Shown here piece by piece: positions 1 to 7,492 of a stretch of 20,652 nucleotides of DNA (positions within the stretch are counted from its first letter, which is position 1; each line of letters opens with the position of its first letter). The notes beneath the pieces are model-generated. The model was not told the origin of the DNA and made no database searches. It was given only the letters and a program-made list of their open reading frames with translations. Origin of the DNA: Lachnospiraceae bacterium (GTDB lineage Bacteria > Bacillota > Clostridia > Lachnospirales > Lachnospiraceae); the NCBI GenBank assembly GCA_900771955.1, contig CAAGPW010000266.1, positions 1 to 20,652 on the forward strand, read 5' to 3'. A program made the translations under genes and the position numbers.

Positions 1-607
1 AATAGTTATTGTCAAGCCGGATCACAAGATAGGCGGTATACTGCGGAGAGATGACGCCGATCCTGCGGATCAGGGCCAGTTCGTATTTGTCATGATCGAA
101 ACGGTCGGTGCCTGGCAGGCAGGTCCAGGTGCCCCAGCCGTCTTTTCCGATCGCCTGATACCAGTCTTCATCCGAAAATCCGGCAAGCTGTGTGATATAG
201 TCGGAAGATGGAATGAGCGGATCGTCTGTATAGATGCGGACATCGGAAATGGCAGCTGTGTTTGCGTGGAAAGTTGCCAGTGAGTCACTGATATCCGCGT
301 AATTTAAAAAATCGGTCTCGTCGGTAAAATCGGAGCCGAACAAAGTCATACATTTGCGGTTGGATACGATCGATTCGGAGGAGGTATAAAGAGAGGTAGT
401 GACATCAAAGAGGATGGAATTGACACGGATACCGTCTGCACGCACATGGGAATCATAATGCTTTGCCATCTGCTTTCTGACATGGACAACAGAAAAAACG
501 CCGAAGATCAGGATCGGCAGTGTCGCGGCAAGAAAAAAGATCTGCAGGATCTGCAGTTTTACCTTATGCTTATGTGTTTTAAAAATATGATGATTCATGT
601 GTTTCAT
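1..607 (-). CDS. Two-component sensor histidine kinase, YesM-type (N-terminal part, runs off left edge)
   Basis: Reading the minus strand from an ATG at 607-605 gives about 202 codons with no stop up to the window edge. The start is supported by an AAGGA element about ten bases upstream; a second in-frame ATG lies three codons later. Residues 1-17 are basic (many Lys/His), followed by one hydrophobic membrane helix (about 18-42) and then a soluble stretch ending in aromatic-rich sequence such as DEDWYQAIGKDGWGTW and YTAYLVIRLDNNY. This is the layout of the extracellular dCache sensor region of YesM-family kinases, which in Firmicutes usually pair with AraC-type response regulators and control sugar transport. 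HAMP, His-kinase and ATPase domains would lie outside the window, so the kinase assignment is inferred from the N-terminal architecture alone. It is divergent from the sugar operon and is a plausible sensor for it. Confidence 0.72.
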   Translation of the reverse strand, partial: MKHMNHHIFKTHKHKVKLQILQIFFLAATLPILIFGVFSVVHVRKQMAKHYDSHVRADGIRVNSILFDVTTSLYTSSESIVSNRKCMTLFGSDFTDETDFLNYADISDSLATFHANTAAISDVRIYTDDPLIPSSDYITQLAGFSDEDWYQAIGKDGWGTWTCLPGTDRFDHDKYELALIRRIGVISPQYTAYLVIRLDNNY

Positions 608-627
608 GGTTTGTAATCCTTAAAAAA

Positions 628-688
628 TATACACTTTGCACAAGTATAATAAGTATACACTTATTTTTACATAGATAAAATTATTATA
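628..688 (-). promoter_or_regulatory. Candidate promoter/operator region of the sensor kinase gene
   Basis: On the minus strand a TATAAT box lies at 688-683, with only a weak -35 (CTGGAT, 17 bases further up). Downstream of it the nine-base word tatacactt occurs twice in the same orientation on the plus strand (628-636 and 654-662, 26 bases start to start). An inverted pair aataagt/acttatt (648-654 and 659-665) overlaps the second copy. Repeats of this kind can be regulator sites, but no known consensus is recognised. Confidence 0.3.
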
Positions 689-781
689 ACAAATAGAGTG
701 GAAAAATCCAGTGAAAAATTCTCCAATTCTTGTGGTGAATTACCTTGAATTTTGCCAGTATCCAGAAAAAAAAACCTGTTT

Positions 782-787
782 TATAAT
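782..787 (+). promoter_or_regulatory. Candidate -10 box for the glycosidase operon
   Basis: A perfect TATAAT lies about 100 bases before the GH31 start codon. No good -35 hexamer sits 16-18 bases upstream; TTGAAT (745-750) and TTGCCA (752-757) are too far away. If used, this promoter probably needs an activator, which would suit an inducible sugar operon. The transcript would then begin near 795, just before the inverted repeat at 801-854. Confidence 0.3.
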
Positions 788-800
788 TAAAACTAACAAA

Positions 801-854
801 GGAACTATTCAGTGTGGTGAGTGCGTATCAGACGGCGTATCCTGAATAGTTGCC
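801..854 (+). repeat. Long-armed inverted repeat in the leader of the glycosidase operon
   Basis: The ten-base arms aactattcag (803-812) and ctgaatagtt (842-851) are perfectly complementary. They can be extended by two G-C pairs (801-802 with 853-854) across a single bulged G. The 29-base loop contains a direct repeat, gcgtatc, at 823-829 and 835-841. There is no T-tract after the right arm, so this is not a simple intrinsic terminator. It ends about 20 bases before the ribosome binding site (gggagg, 875-880). It could be an operator or a leader RNA structure. Confidence 0.5.
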
Positions 855-889
855 AATATCTAATATGAAAATATGGGAGGATTACACAG

Positions 890-3223
890 ATGAAATTTGG
901 AAATGGATGCTGGTTACAGAAAGAGGGATGCGAGTGCTTTGCACCGCAGCAGGTTTATTTTGTAAAAACAGAGCCAAAGAAAGTGACTTTATGCGCACCG
1001 ACCGGAAGAATCAATCATCGTGGGGATACACTCGGCGGAATCGTGCTGACAGTTGAGATCACATCTCCGATGCCGGAAGTGATCCGAGTAAAGACAAGCC
1101 ATCATCTTGGCGTCCAGAAAAAAGGACCGGATTTTGAATTAAATATAGAAGAAAATGTTGATCTGGACGTGACTGAGGATGATGAAAAGATCCGCATCGC
1201 AAGCGGAAGCCTTGCACTTATCATCACGAAGGAATACTGGAGCATGACTTATGAGCGGGACGGCGAAGTCATTACAAAGAGCAGTGGCAGAGATCTTGCT
1301 TTTATGAAAACAGACTGGAATGGCTTTGCTTATGATAAGGGCAGCACAGATGCTTATATGCGTCAGGAACTTGGACTTTCCGTAGGAGAGCTTGTTTATG
1401 GTATGGGTGAGCGCTTTACCGCATTTACCAAGAACGGACAGAGTGTGGATATCTGGAACGAAGACGGCGGTACAAGTACCTATCAGTCTTATAAAAATAT
1501 TCCGTTCTATCTGACAAACCGCGGCTATGGCGTATTTGTGAACCATCCGGAAAAGGTTTCCTTTGAAGTTGGAACCGAGCAGGTGTCCAAGGTGGAATTT
1601 TCTGTACCGGGAGAAAGTATGGAATATTTCCTGATCAATGGACCAACGATGAAAGAAGTGCTGGAGCGCTATACATCACTGACCGGAAAACCTTCACTTC
1701 CGCCGCAGTGGACATTTGGTCTCTGGCTGTCCACTTCCTTTACGACCAATTATGATGAAAAGACGGTTATGAGCTTTATCGATGGAATGGAAGAACGTGG
1801 AATCCCGCTTCAGGTATTTCATTTTGACTGCTTCTGGATGAAAGATTTCCACTGGAGCGATTTCGTATGGGACAGCCGTGTATTCCCGGATCCGGAGGGC
1901 ATGCTTTTCCGTATCAAGGCAAAGGGCTTAAAAGTGTGTGTATGGATCAACTCCTACATCGCGCAGGAATCCTGCCTGTTTGCAGAAGGAATGGAAAAAG
2001 GCTATTTCGTAAAACGTACAAATGGTGATGTATGGCAGTGGGATATGTGGCAGCCGGGCATGGCGCTTGTGGATTTCACCAATCCGGCAGCATGCAAATG
2101 GTTCCAGGATAAGCTGGAAGTCCTGCTCGACATGGGTGTGGACTGCTTTAAGACGGACTTCGGTGAGCGTATCCCGACCGAGGATGTGGTTTACTATGAC
2201 GGCTCTGATCCGGTAAAAATGCACAACTACTATACATATCTTTATAATAAGACAGTTTATGAGCTGTTACAGCGCAAGAGAGGCAAGGATGATGCAGTGC
2301 TCTTTGCAAGATCCGCGACAGCAGGCGGACAGAAATTCCCGGTACACTGGGGAGGCGACTGCTGGTCAAACTATGAAGCAATGGCAGAAAGCATGCGAGG
2401 AGGTCTTTCCCTTACCATGTCCGGTTTCGGCTACTGGAGCCATGACATCGGAGGCTTTGAAGATACTTCCACGCCTGATGTTTACAAGCGTTGGGCGGCA
2501 TTCGGACTCTTATCTACACACAGCCGTTTCCATGGAAGCACTTCCTACCGTGTGCCGTGGGCGTATGATGATGAGGCAGTAGATGTTGTTCGTTTCTTTA
2601 CAAAATTGAAACTGTCCCTGACACCGTACCTGTACAGCAGTGCAGTGAGAACCTCCCGCACCGGTGTCCCGATGATGCGCAGTATGGTTCTTGAATTTGA
2701 GAATGATCCGGTATGCCAGTATCTTGACAGACAGTATATGCTGGGTGACAGCCTGTTAGTTGCACCTATCTTCAATGACAGAGGAGAGGCATATTATTAT
2801 CTGCCGCAGGGAACCTGGACGAATTATCTGACCGGAGAGACTGTAGAAGGCGGCGTATGGAGAAAAGAGCACCATGATTATATGTCCATTCCACTCTGGG
2901 CGAGAGAAAATACGATACTGCCGGTAAATAACGGACTGAAGCATGCAGCAGATTCCTTTGAAGAAGGACTGGAATTAAAAGTGATCGGCTTAAAAGATCA
3001 TGCTGAGACGACAGTGTACGAAGATCAGAAAGAGATATTAAAGGCATCTGTGACAAAGAACGATGGAAAGATCGGTGTAAAGGCAGAAGGAAAACATGCA
3101 TTTACCCTTCGTTTCGTAAACTGCACGATAAACAGTGTGCAGGGTGCAGAGCTTGCACATGACGGCGCAGACAGCATTGTAACAGTGACAGATCCGTCAG
3201 GAGAAGTGATCTGTGAGCTGTAA
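890..3223 (+). CDS. yicI: Alpha-xylosidase, GH31 (YicI-like)
   Basis: This 777-residue protein matches the E. coli alpha-xylosidase YicI (772 aa) along its whole length. It removes alpha-1,6-linked xylose from the non-reducing end of xyloglucan oligosaccharides or isoprimeverose. The catalytic domain carries the GH31 nucleophile motif KTDFGERIP (Asp423) and the acid/base motif HWGGDCW (Asp490), followed by the family block SGFGYWSHDIGGFE. The N-terminal beta-sandwich occupies roughly residues 1-245 and C-terminal beta domains about 600-777. No signal peptide is visible, so it should act in the cytoplasm. The ATG at 890 is preceded by gggagg at 875-880, and the N-terminus (MKFGNGCW) resembles that of YicI. 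It is the first gene of the operon, 34 bases before the GH3 gene. Family assignment is firm; exact substrate is inferred from the YicI-type motifs. Confidence 0.93.
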   Translation: MKFGNGCWLQKEGCECFAPQQVYFVKTEPKKVTLCAPTGRINHRGDTLGGIVLTVEITSPMPEVIRVKTSHHLGVQKKGPDFELNIEENVDLDVTEDDEKIRIASGSLALIITKEYWSMTYERDGEVITKSSGRDLAFMKTDWNGFAYDKGSTDAYMRQELGLSVGELVYGMGERFTAFTKNGQSVDIWNEDGGTSTYQSYKNIPFYLTNRGYGVFVNHPEKVSFEVGTEQVSKVEFSVPGESMEYFLINGPTMKEVLERYTSLTGKPSLPPQWTFGLWLSTSFTTNYDEKTVMSFIDGMEERGIPLQVFHFDCFWMKDFHWSDFVWDSRVFPDPEGMLFRIKAKGLKVCVWINSYIAQESCLFAEGMEKGYFVKRTNGDVWQWDMWQPGMALVDFTNPAACKWFQDKLEVLLDMGVDCFKTDFGERIPTEDVVYYDGSDPVKMHNYYTYLYNKTVYELLQRKRGKDDAVLFARSATAGGQKFPVHWGGDCWSNYEAMAESMRGGLSLTMSGFGYWSHDIGGFEDTSTPDVYKRWAAFGLLSTHSRFHGSTSYRVPWAYDDEAVDVVRFFTKLKLSLTPYLYSSAVRTSRTGVPMMRSMVLEFENDPVCQYLDRQYMLGDSLLVAPIFNDRGEAYYYLPQGTWTNYLTGETVEGGVWRKEHHDYMSIPLWARENTILPVNNGLKHAADSFEEGLELKVIGLKDHAETTVYEDQKEILKASVTKNDGKIGVKAEGKHAFTLRFVNCTINSVQGAELAHDGADSIVTVTDPSGEVICEL

Positions 3224-3257
3224 GACGGAAGTGACAACAGGGCAAGGAGGAAACAAA

Positions 3258-5333
3258 ATGAAAGAACAGATCAGGGAACAGGCACAGGAGATCTTAAAAA
3301 AACTGACCTTGGATGAAAAGATCGGCATGATCCACGGTGCTGCCCTTTTCCAGACAGCAGGTGTGGAGAGACTTGGGATACCACCGCTTAAAATGTCAGA
3401 CGGACCGATGGGTGTGCGTCAGGAATTTGAGCCTGCAAACTGGAAAACCATAGATCATACGGATGATTATGTGACCTATCTGCCGTGCAACAGTGCATTG
3501 GCTTCTACCTGGAGCCGCGACCTGGCATATGCGATGGGAAGCGTGCTCGGTGAGGAAGCAAGAGGACGCGGCAAGGATGTGATCCTTGCCCCTGGCGTCA
3601 ATATCAAGCGCAGTCCGCTGTGTGGCAGAAATTTTGAATATTTCAGTGAAGATCCGTATCTGACAAAGGAACTGGCAGTCCCTTATATCAAGGGAGTTCA
3701 GCTCTGGGATGTGGCCGCTTGCGTCAAACATTTTGCCGCCAACAATCAGGAGACGGAGCGCCTCTGGGTGGATGTTGATATCGATGAAAACGTTTTGCGT
3801 GAGATCTATCTTCCTGCATTTCATGATGCGGTCACAAAGGGCGATGCCTATACGATCATGGGCGCCTACAATAAGCTATACGGAGAGCATTGCTGTCAGA
3901 GTGATTTCCTGTTAAGGAAGATCCTGCGTGAGGAATGGGGCTATGATGGCGTTGTGATCTCTGACTGGGGTGCTGTCCATGATACGAAGGAGGCAGCGGA
4001 ATCCGAGCTTGATATCGAGATGTCTGTCACCTATGATTTTAATGATTATTTTATGGCCAACCCGCTGAAAAAGAAGATAGAAGCGGGTGAGATAGCAGAA
4101 AGCGTCGTAGATAAAAAGGTGCTTCATATTCTGATGTTAATGATCCTCCTGCATATGCTGGACGGCAAGCGGAAGAGTGGAGCTTACAATACACCGGAGC
4201 ATCGGGCGACAGCGCTTTCTGTCGCGCGTGAGTCCTTTGTACTTCTGAAAAATGAAAAGAACCGTCTCCCATTAAAGAAAGAAGCGTTAAAGAAAGTGCT
4301 TCTGGTCGGAGAAAATGCGGAATGTATCCATTCAAACGGCGGCGGAAGCGCGGAGATCAAAGCGTTATATGAAATCTCACCGCTGATGGGTTTAAAGACG
4401 CATCTTGGCGGAAATGTGGAAGTCTCTTATGCACAGGGTTACTGCAGAGAGGAAAAGAAAGAAGAAGGCGATGCAAACTGGCAGGAGACCAGTCTGGAAA
4501 ACGGCGGTGGTTCCACGAAAGAAGAGGCGGCAAAGACGGTAGATAAGGCACTGGAAGAAAAGAGAAAGGCACTGCGCGGGGAAGCAGTCCGGCTTGCAGC
4601 AGATTATGACACGGTCATTTATATCGGCGGTCTGAACCATGATCACGACAGTGAGGGAAATGACCGAAAAGACATGAAACTGCCATACGAGCAGGATATC
4701 CTGATTCAGGAGCTTTTTAAAGTAAAACAGGATATGATCGTGGTACTGCTTGGCGGAAGCCCGGTGGAAATGGGCGCATGGATCGATCAGGCAGACACGC
4801 TGCTCTGGGGCTGGTATGCGGGCATCGAGGGCGGCAATGCGCTTGCAGACGTGCTGCTCGGTAATGTTAATCCATCCGGAAAATTACCGGAAACCTTCTA
4901 TAAAACGCATCTGGACTGCTCCGCACATGCAGTAGGTGAATTTGCGACGGAAAAGACGGTAAGCTACAAAGAGGGAATCTATGTTGGATACCGTTACAAT
5001 GAGAAAGAGGGAATTGTACCGCAGTTTCCGTTCGGTTACGGTATCTCCTACACGACCTTTGCTTACCGCGATATGAAAGTGGATCGCGCAAAGCATGAGG
5101 TATCCTGTTACGTGAAGAATACCGGGGGCGTAGATGGAGCCGAGGTCGTTGAGGTATACCGCCTGGCGAAAAAAGGCAGCGATGCACCGGTCAAGGAATT
5201 AAAAGGATTTGAAAAGGTTTACTTGAAAGCCGGAGAAGAAAAGCAGGTCACTGTTTCTGTGGAAGAAGAAACAGAAGACCGGAATTATGTGATCGGCAGT
5301 TCACTGACCGACATCAGACTCCGCCAGGAGTAG
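3258..5333 (+). CDS. GH3 beta-glucosidase / beta-xylosidase
   Basis: The product is a cytoplasmic retaining beta-glycosidase of 691 residues. The GH3 N-terminal barrel (about 1-290) contains KMSDGP, KHFAANNQE and the nucleophile motif VISDWGA (Asp236). The GH3 C-terminal domain (about 320-600) carries EGNDRKD with the likely acid/base Glu466. A fibronectin-III-like domain follows from about 615. A lysine/glutamate-rich insert near residues 395-450 lies in the C-terminal domain. The ATG at 3258 was chosen because AGGAGG lies at 3245-3250; the longer GTG start at 3213 overlaps the GH31 stop and lacks a binding site. There is no signal peptide. In this operon it would cleave glucose from the glucan backbone after xylose removal; a beta-xylosidase role cannot be excluded from sequence. 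Confidence 0.9.
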   Translation: MKEQIREQAQEILKKLTLDEKIGMIHGAALFQTAGVERLGIPPLKMSDGPMGVRQEFEPANWKTIDHTDDYVTYLPCNSALASTWSRDLAYAMGSVLGEEARGRGKDVILAPGVNIKRSPLCGRNFEYFSEDPYLTKELAVPYIKGVQLWDVAACVKHFAANNQETERLWVDVDIDENVLREIYLPAFHDAVTKGDAYTIMGAYNKLYGEHCCQSDFLLRKILREEWGYDGVVISDWGAVHDTKEAAESELDIEMSVTYDFNDYFMANPLKKKIEAGEIAESVVDKKVLHILMLMILLHMLDGKRKSGAYNTPEHRATALSVARESFVLLKNEKNRLPLKKEALKKVLLVGENAECIHSNGGGSAEIKALYEISPLMGLKTHLGGNVEVSYAQGYCREEKKEEGDANWQETSLENGGGSTKEEAAKTVDKALEEKRKALRGEAVRLAADYDTVIYIGGLNHDHDSEGNDRKDMKLPYEQDILIQELFKVKQDMIVVLLGGSPVEMGAWIDQADTLLWGWYAGIEGGNALADVLLGNVNPSGKLPETFYKTHLDCSAHAVGEFATEKTVSYKEGIYVGYRYNEKEGIVPQFPFGYGISYTTFAYRDMKVDRAKHEVSCYVKNTGGVDGAEVVEVYRLAKKGSDAPVKELKGFEKVYLKAGEEKQVTVSVEEETEDRNYVIGSSLTDIRLRQE

Positions 5334-5346
5334 ACAAGGAGGAAAC

Positions 5347-6816
5347 ATGTATTACGTAGGCATAGATTTAGGGACATCAGCAGTAAAATTACTGTTGATG
5401 GAAGAAAACGGAACAATCGCGAAAATTACAAACCGTGAATATCCGATCGCATTTCCACATCCGGGCTGGTCAGAACAGAATCCGTATGACTGGTATGAAA
5501 AGAGTATGGACGGCTTAAAGGAGTTGCTTTCGGAGTGCGATAAGAGTCAGGTTGCCGGGATCAGCTTCGGAGGACAGATGCATGGACTGGTTGCTCTGGA
5601 TGAAAAGGACGCAGTCATCCGTCCGGCAATTTTATGGAATGACAGCCGTACCGAGGAAGAATGCAATTACTTAAATGAAGTGATCGGCAAGAAAACGTTG
5701 TCGAAATATACGGCAAACATTTCGTTTACCGGTTTCACAGCGCCAAAGGTGCTCTGGATGAAAAAAAATGAACCGGATAATTTTGCACGCATCAAAAAGA
5801 TCATGCTGCCAAAGGATTACCTGTGTTACCGGTTGAGCGGTGTACATGCAACGGATGTTTCCGATGCCTCCGGCACATTGTTCTTTGACGTGAAGAACCG
5901 TGGCTGGTCGAAGGAAATGTGTGAGATCTGCGGCATGAAAGATGAGTGGCTGCCAAAGGTATTTGAAAGCTATGAGGCAGTTGGAACTTTAAAACCGGAG
6001 GTTGCAAAGGAACTCGGACTTTCTGAAAAAGTTGTGATCGCAGCAGGTGCCGGAGACAATGCGGCGGCGGCAGTCGGAACAGGTACGGTTGGAAACGGAG
6101 CCTGCAACATTTCACTCGGAACCAGCGGAACCGTGTTTATCTCGTCTGAAAAGTTTGGCGTGGATGAGAACAATGCACTGCATTCCTTTGACCATGCGGA
6201 CGGCAGCTATCATCTGATGGGCTGCATGCTTTCCGCAGCATCCTGTAACAAGTGGTGGATGGATGAGATCATCGGAACAAAGGATTATGCAAAAGAGCAG
6301 GAAAATATTACCGGACTCGGTGAAAATCATGTTTATTTTCTGCCGTATCTGATGGGTGAGCGTTCCCCGCACAATGATCCGAAGGCGCGCGGAACCTTTA
6401 TCGGAATGACGATGGACACCACCAGGGCAGACATGACACAGGCGGTTTTAGAAGGAGTTGCATTTGCGCTCCGCGATTCATTTGAAGTCGCAAAATCCCT
6501 TGGCGTGGATATTAAGGCAACCAAGATCTGCGGTGGAGGTGCAAAGAGTCCGCTGTGGAAAAAGATGGTCGCAAATATTTTAAATGTGACGGTTGAGGTT
6601 CCAAAGAGTGAAGAAGGACCGTCCATGGGAGCAGCAATGCTTGCGGCGGTTGCCTGCGGCGCTTATAAGAGTGTGAAGGAGGCAGCGGAAGCGATCGTGA
6701 CGGTGAAGGAAACGATCGAGCCGGACGCAGAACTCGCAGCAAAATATGAAGCACGTTACAAGCAGTTCCGTGAGATCTATCCGGTGCTCAGACCACTGTT
6801 TCAGAAGCTGGATTAA
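5347..6816 (+). CDS. xylB: Xylulokinase
   Basis: This FGGY-family sugar kinase (489 aa) phosphorylates D-xylulose to D-xylulose 5-phosphate. The phosphate-binding motif GIDLGTS is at residues 5-11. FGGQMHG, the substrate-region block GFTAPKVLWM, LPKDYL and the catalytic Asp in GAGDNAA (Asp237) follow the E. coli XylB pattern closely. The C-terminal adenosine-binding motif GGGAKS is at 396-401. These blocks favour xylulokinase over fuculokinase or rhamnulokinase. The gene starts 13 bases after the GH3 stop, with an aaggagg site at 5337-5343, indicating tight co-transcription. It shows that xylose is the sugar fed into central metabolism by this operon. Confidence 0.94.
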   Translation: MYYVGIDLGTSAVKLLLMEENGTIAKITNREYPIAFPHPGWSEQNPYDWYEKSMDGLKELLSECDKSQVAGISFGGQMHGLVALDEKDAVIRPAILWNDSRTEEECNYLNEVIGKKTLSKYTANISFTGFTAPKVLWMKKNEPDNFARIKKIMLPKDYLCYRLSGVHATDVSDASGTLFFDVKNRGWSKEMCEICGMKDEWLPKVFESYEAVGTLKPEVAKELGLSEKVVIAAGAGDNAAAAVGTGTVGNGACNISLGTSGTVFISSEKFGVDENNALHSFDHADGSYHLMGCMLSAASCNKWWMDEIIGTKDYAKEQENITGLGENHVYFLPYLMGERSPHNDPKARGTFIGMTMDTTRADMTQAVLEGVAFALRDSFEVAKSLGVDIKATKICGGGAKSPLWKKMVANILNVTVEVPKSEEGPSMGAAMLAAVACGAYKSVKEAAEAIVTVKETIEPDAELAAKYEARYKQFREIYPVLRPLFQKLD

Positions 6817-6830
6817 AGGAGGAAAAACCG

Positions 6831-7466
6831 ATGCAGATATATGAAGCAACAGACAAAAGATTCCGGAAATATGGGAGGGTGCTTGATACGCCGTCCCTGA
6901 CCGAATCTGTCAGAAAAGAACTGTTAGAACAGATGGAAAAAACACCGCTTCCGGCGGATGTGGTATATGAGCCGTCCGTAGAAGCGTTAGAGCAGACAAA
7001 AGCAGCGGAGATCTTAAAGGAGGAGATCTTCGGAGAACTTCCGATACAGGTCGGCTACTGCAACGGCAATAACTATCTGCTCAATGCGTTGGAGTATCAC
7101 AGATCTTCTGAGATCAATATTGCAGCGACAGATCTGATCCTGCTTCTCGGAAGTGAGCAGGATGTGGAAGAGGATTTTACCTATGAGACAGATAAAGTCG
7201 AAGCATTTCTCGTAAAAGCGGGAACAGCCGTTGAACTTTATGCGACCACACTGCATTATGCACCGTGCAATGCAGAAGAATCCGGCTTCCGTGATGTCGT
7301 TGTACTGCCGAAGGGAACAAATTATCCGCTTGCAGTATGCCATGAAGCAACAGGAGAGGATAAGCTTCTTGCCGCGACGAACAAGTGGCTGATCGGTCAT
7401 GCAGAGGGAGGACTGCCGGAGGGAAGCTTCCTCGGACTCAAAGGAAAAAATATCAGCGTAAAATAA
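6831..7466 (+). CDS. DUF4867-type cupin-like protein of sugar operons
   Basis: This is a 211-residue soluble protein with no signal peptide or membrane helix. From memory it matches the family Pfam names DUF4867, whose molecular function is unknown. Recognisable blocks are GYCNGNNYLLNALEYHRSSE, DKVEAFLVKAGTAVELYATT and LHYAPC in the middle, then VVLPKGTNYPL. The alternating short hydrophobic strands with His and Glu residues suggest a cupin-like barrel that binds a metal or a sugar, but no catalytic residue can be named with confidence. It sits 14 bases after xylB with an AAAGGAGG site and directly before the isomerase-family gene, so a role in sugar isomerisation, anomerisation or epimerisation is a reasonable guess. 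The family name is fairly sure; the function is not known. Confidence 0.7.
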   Translation: MQIYEATDKRFRKYGRVLDTPSLTESVRKELLEQMEKTPLPADVVYEPSVEALEQTKAAEILKEEIFGELPIQVGYCNGNNYLLNALEYHRSSEINIAATDLILLLGSEQDVEEDFTYETDKVEAFLVKAGTAVELYATTLHYAPCNAEESGFRDVVVLPKGTNYPLAVCHEATGEDKLLAATNKWLIGHAEGGLPEGSFLGLKGKNISVK

Positions 7467-7492
7467 TAAAAATTAGATAAGGAGATATAGAA

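Noticed and set aside
610..889. A CcpA-type catabolite repression site in front of the glycosidase operon
   Set aside because: No sequence close to the usual palindromic cre pattern was found in this interval.
1139..1546. Minus-strand open frame of 135 codons inside the GH31 gene
   Set aside because: Antisense shadow of a conserved catalytic gene, with no family resemblance.
3213..3257. Longer GTG start for the GH3 gene
   Set aside because: It overlaps the GH31 stop codon, lacks a ribosome binding site and adds residues not typical of GH3; the ATG at 3258 follows AGGAGG at good spacing.
5347..6816. FGGY kinase as fuculokinase, given the fucosidase and fucose-isomerase-family neighbours
   Set aside because: The motif blocks (FGGQMHG, GFTAPKVLWM, LPKDYL) follow XylB closely, and no fuculose-phosphate aldolase is present.
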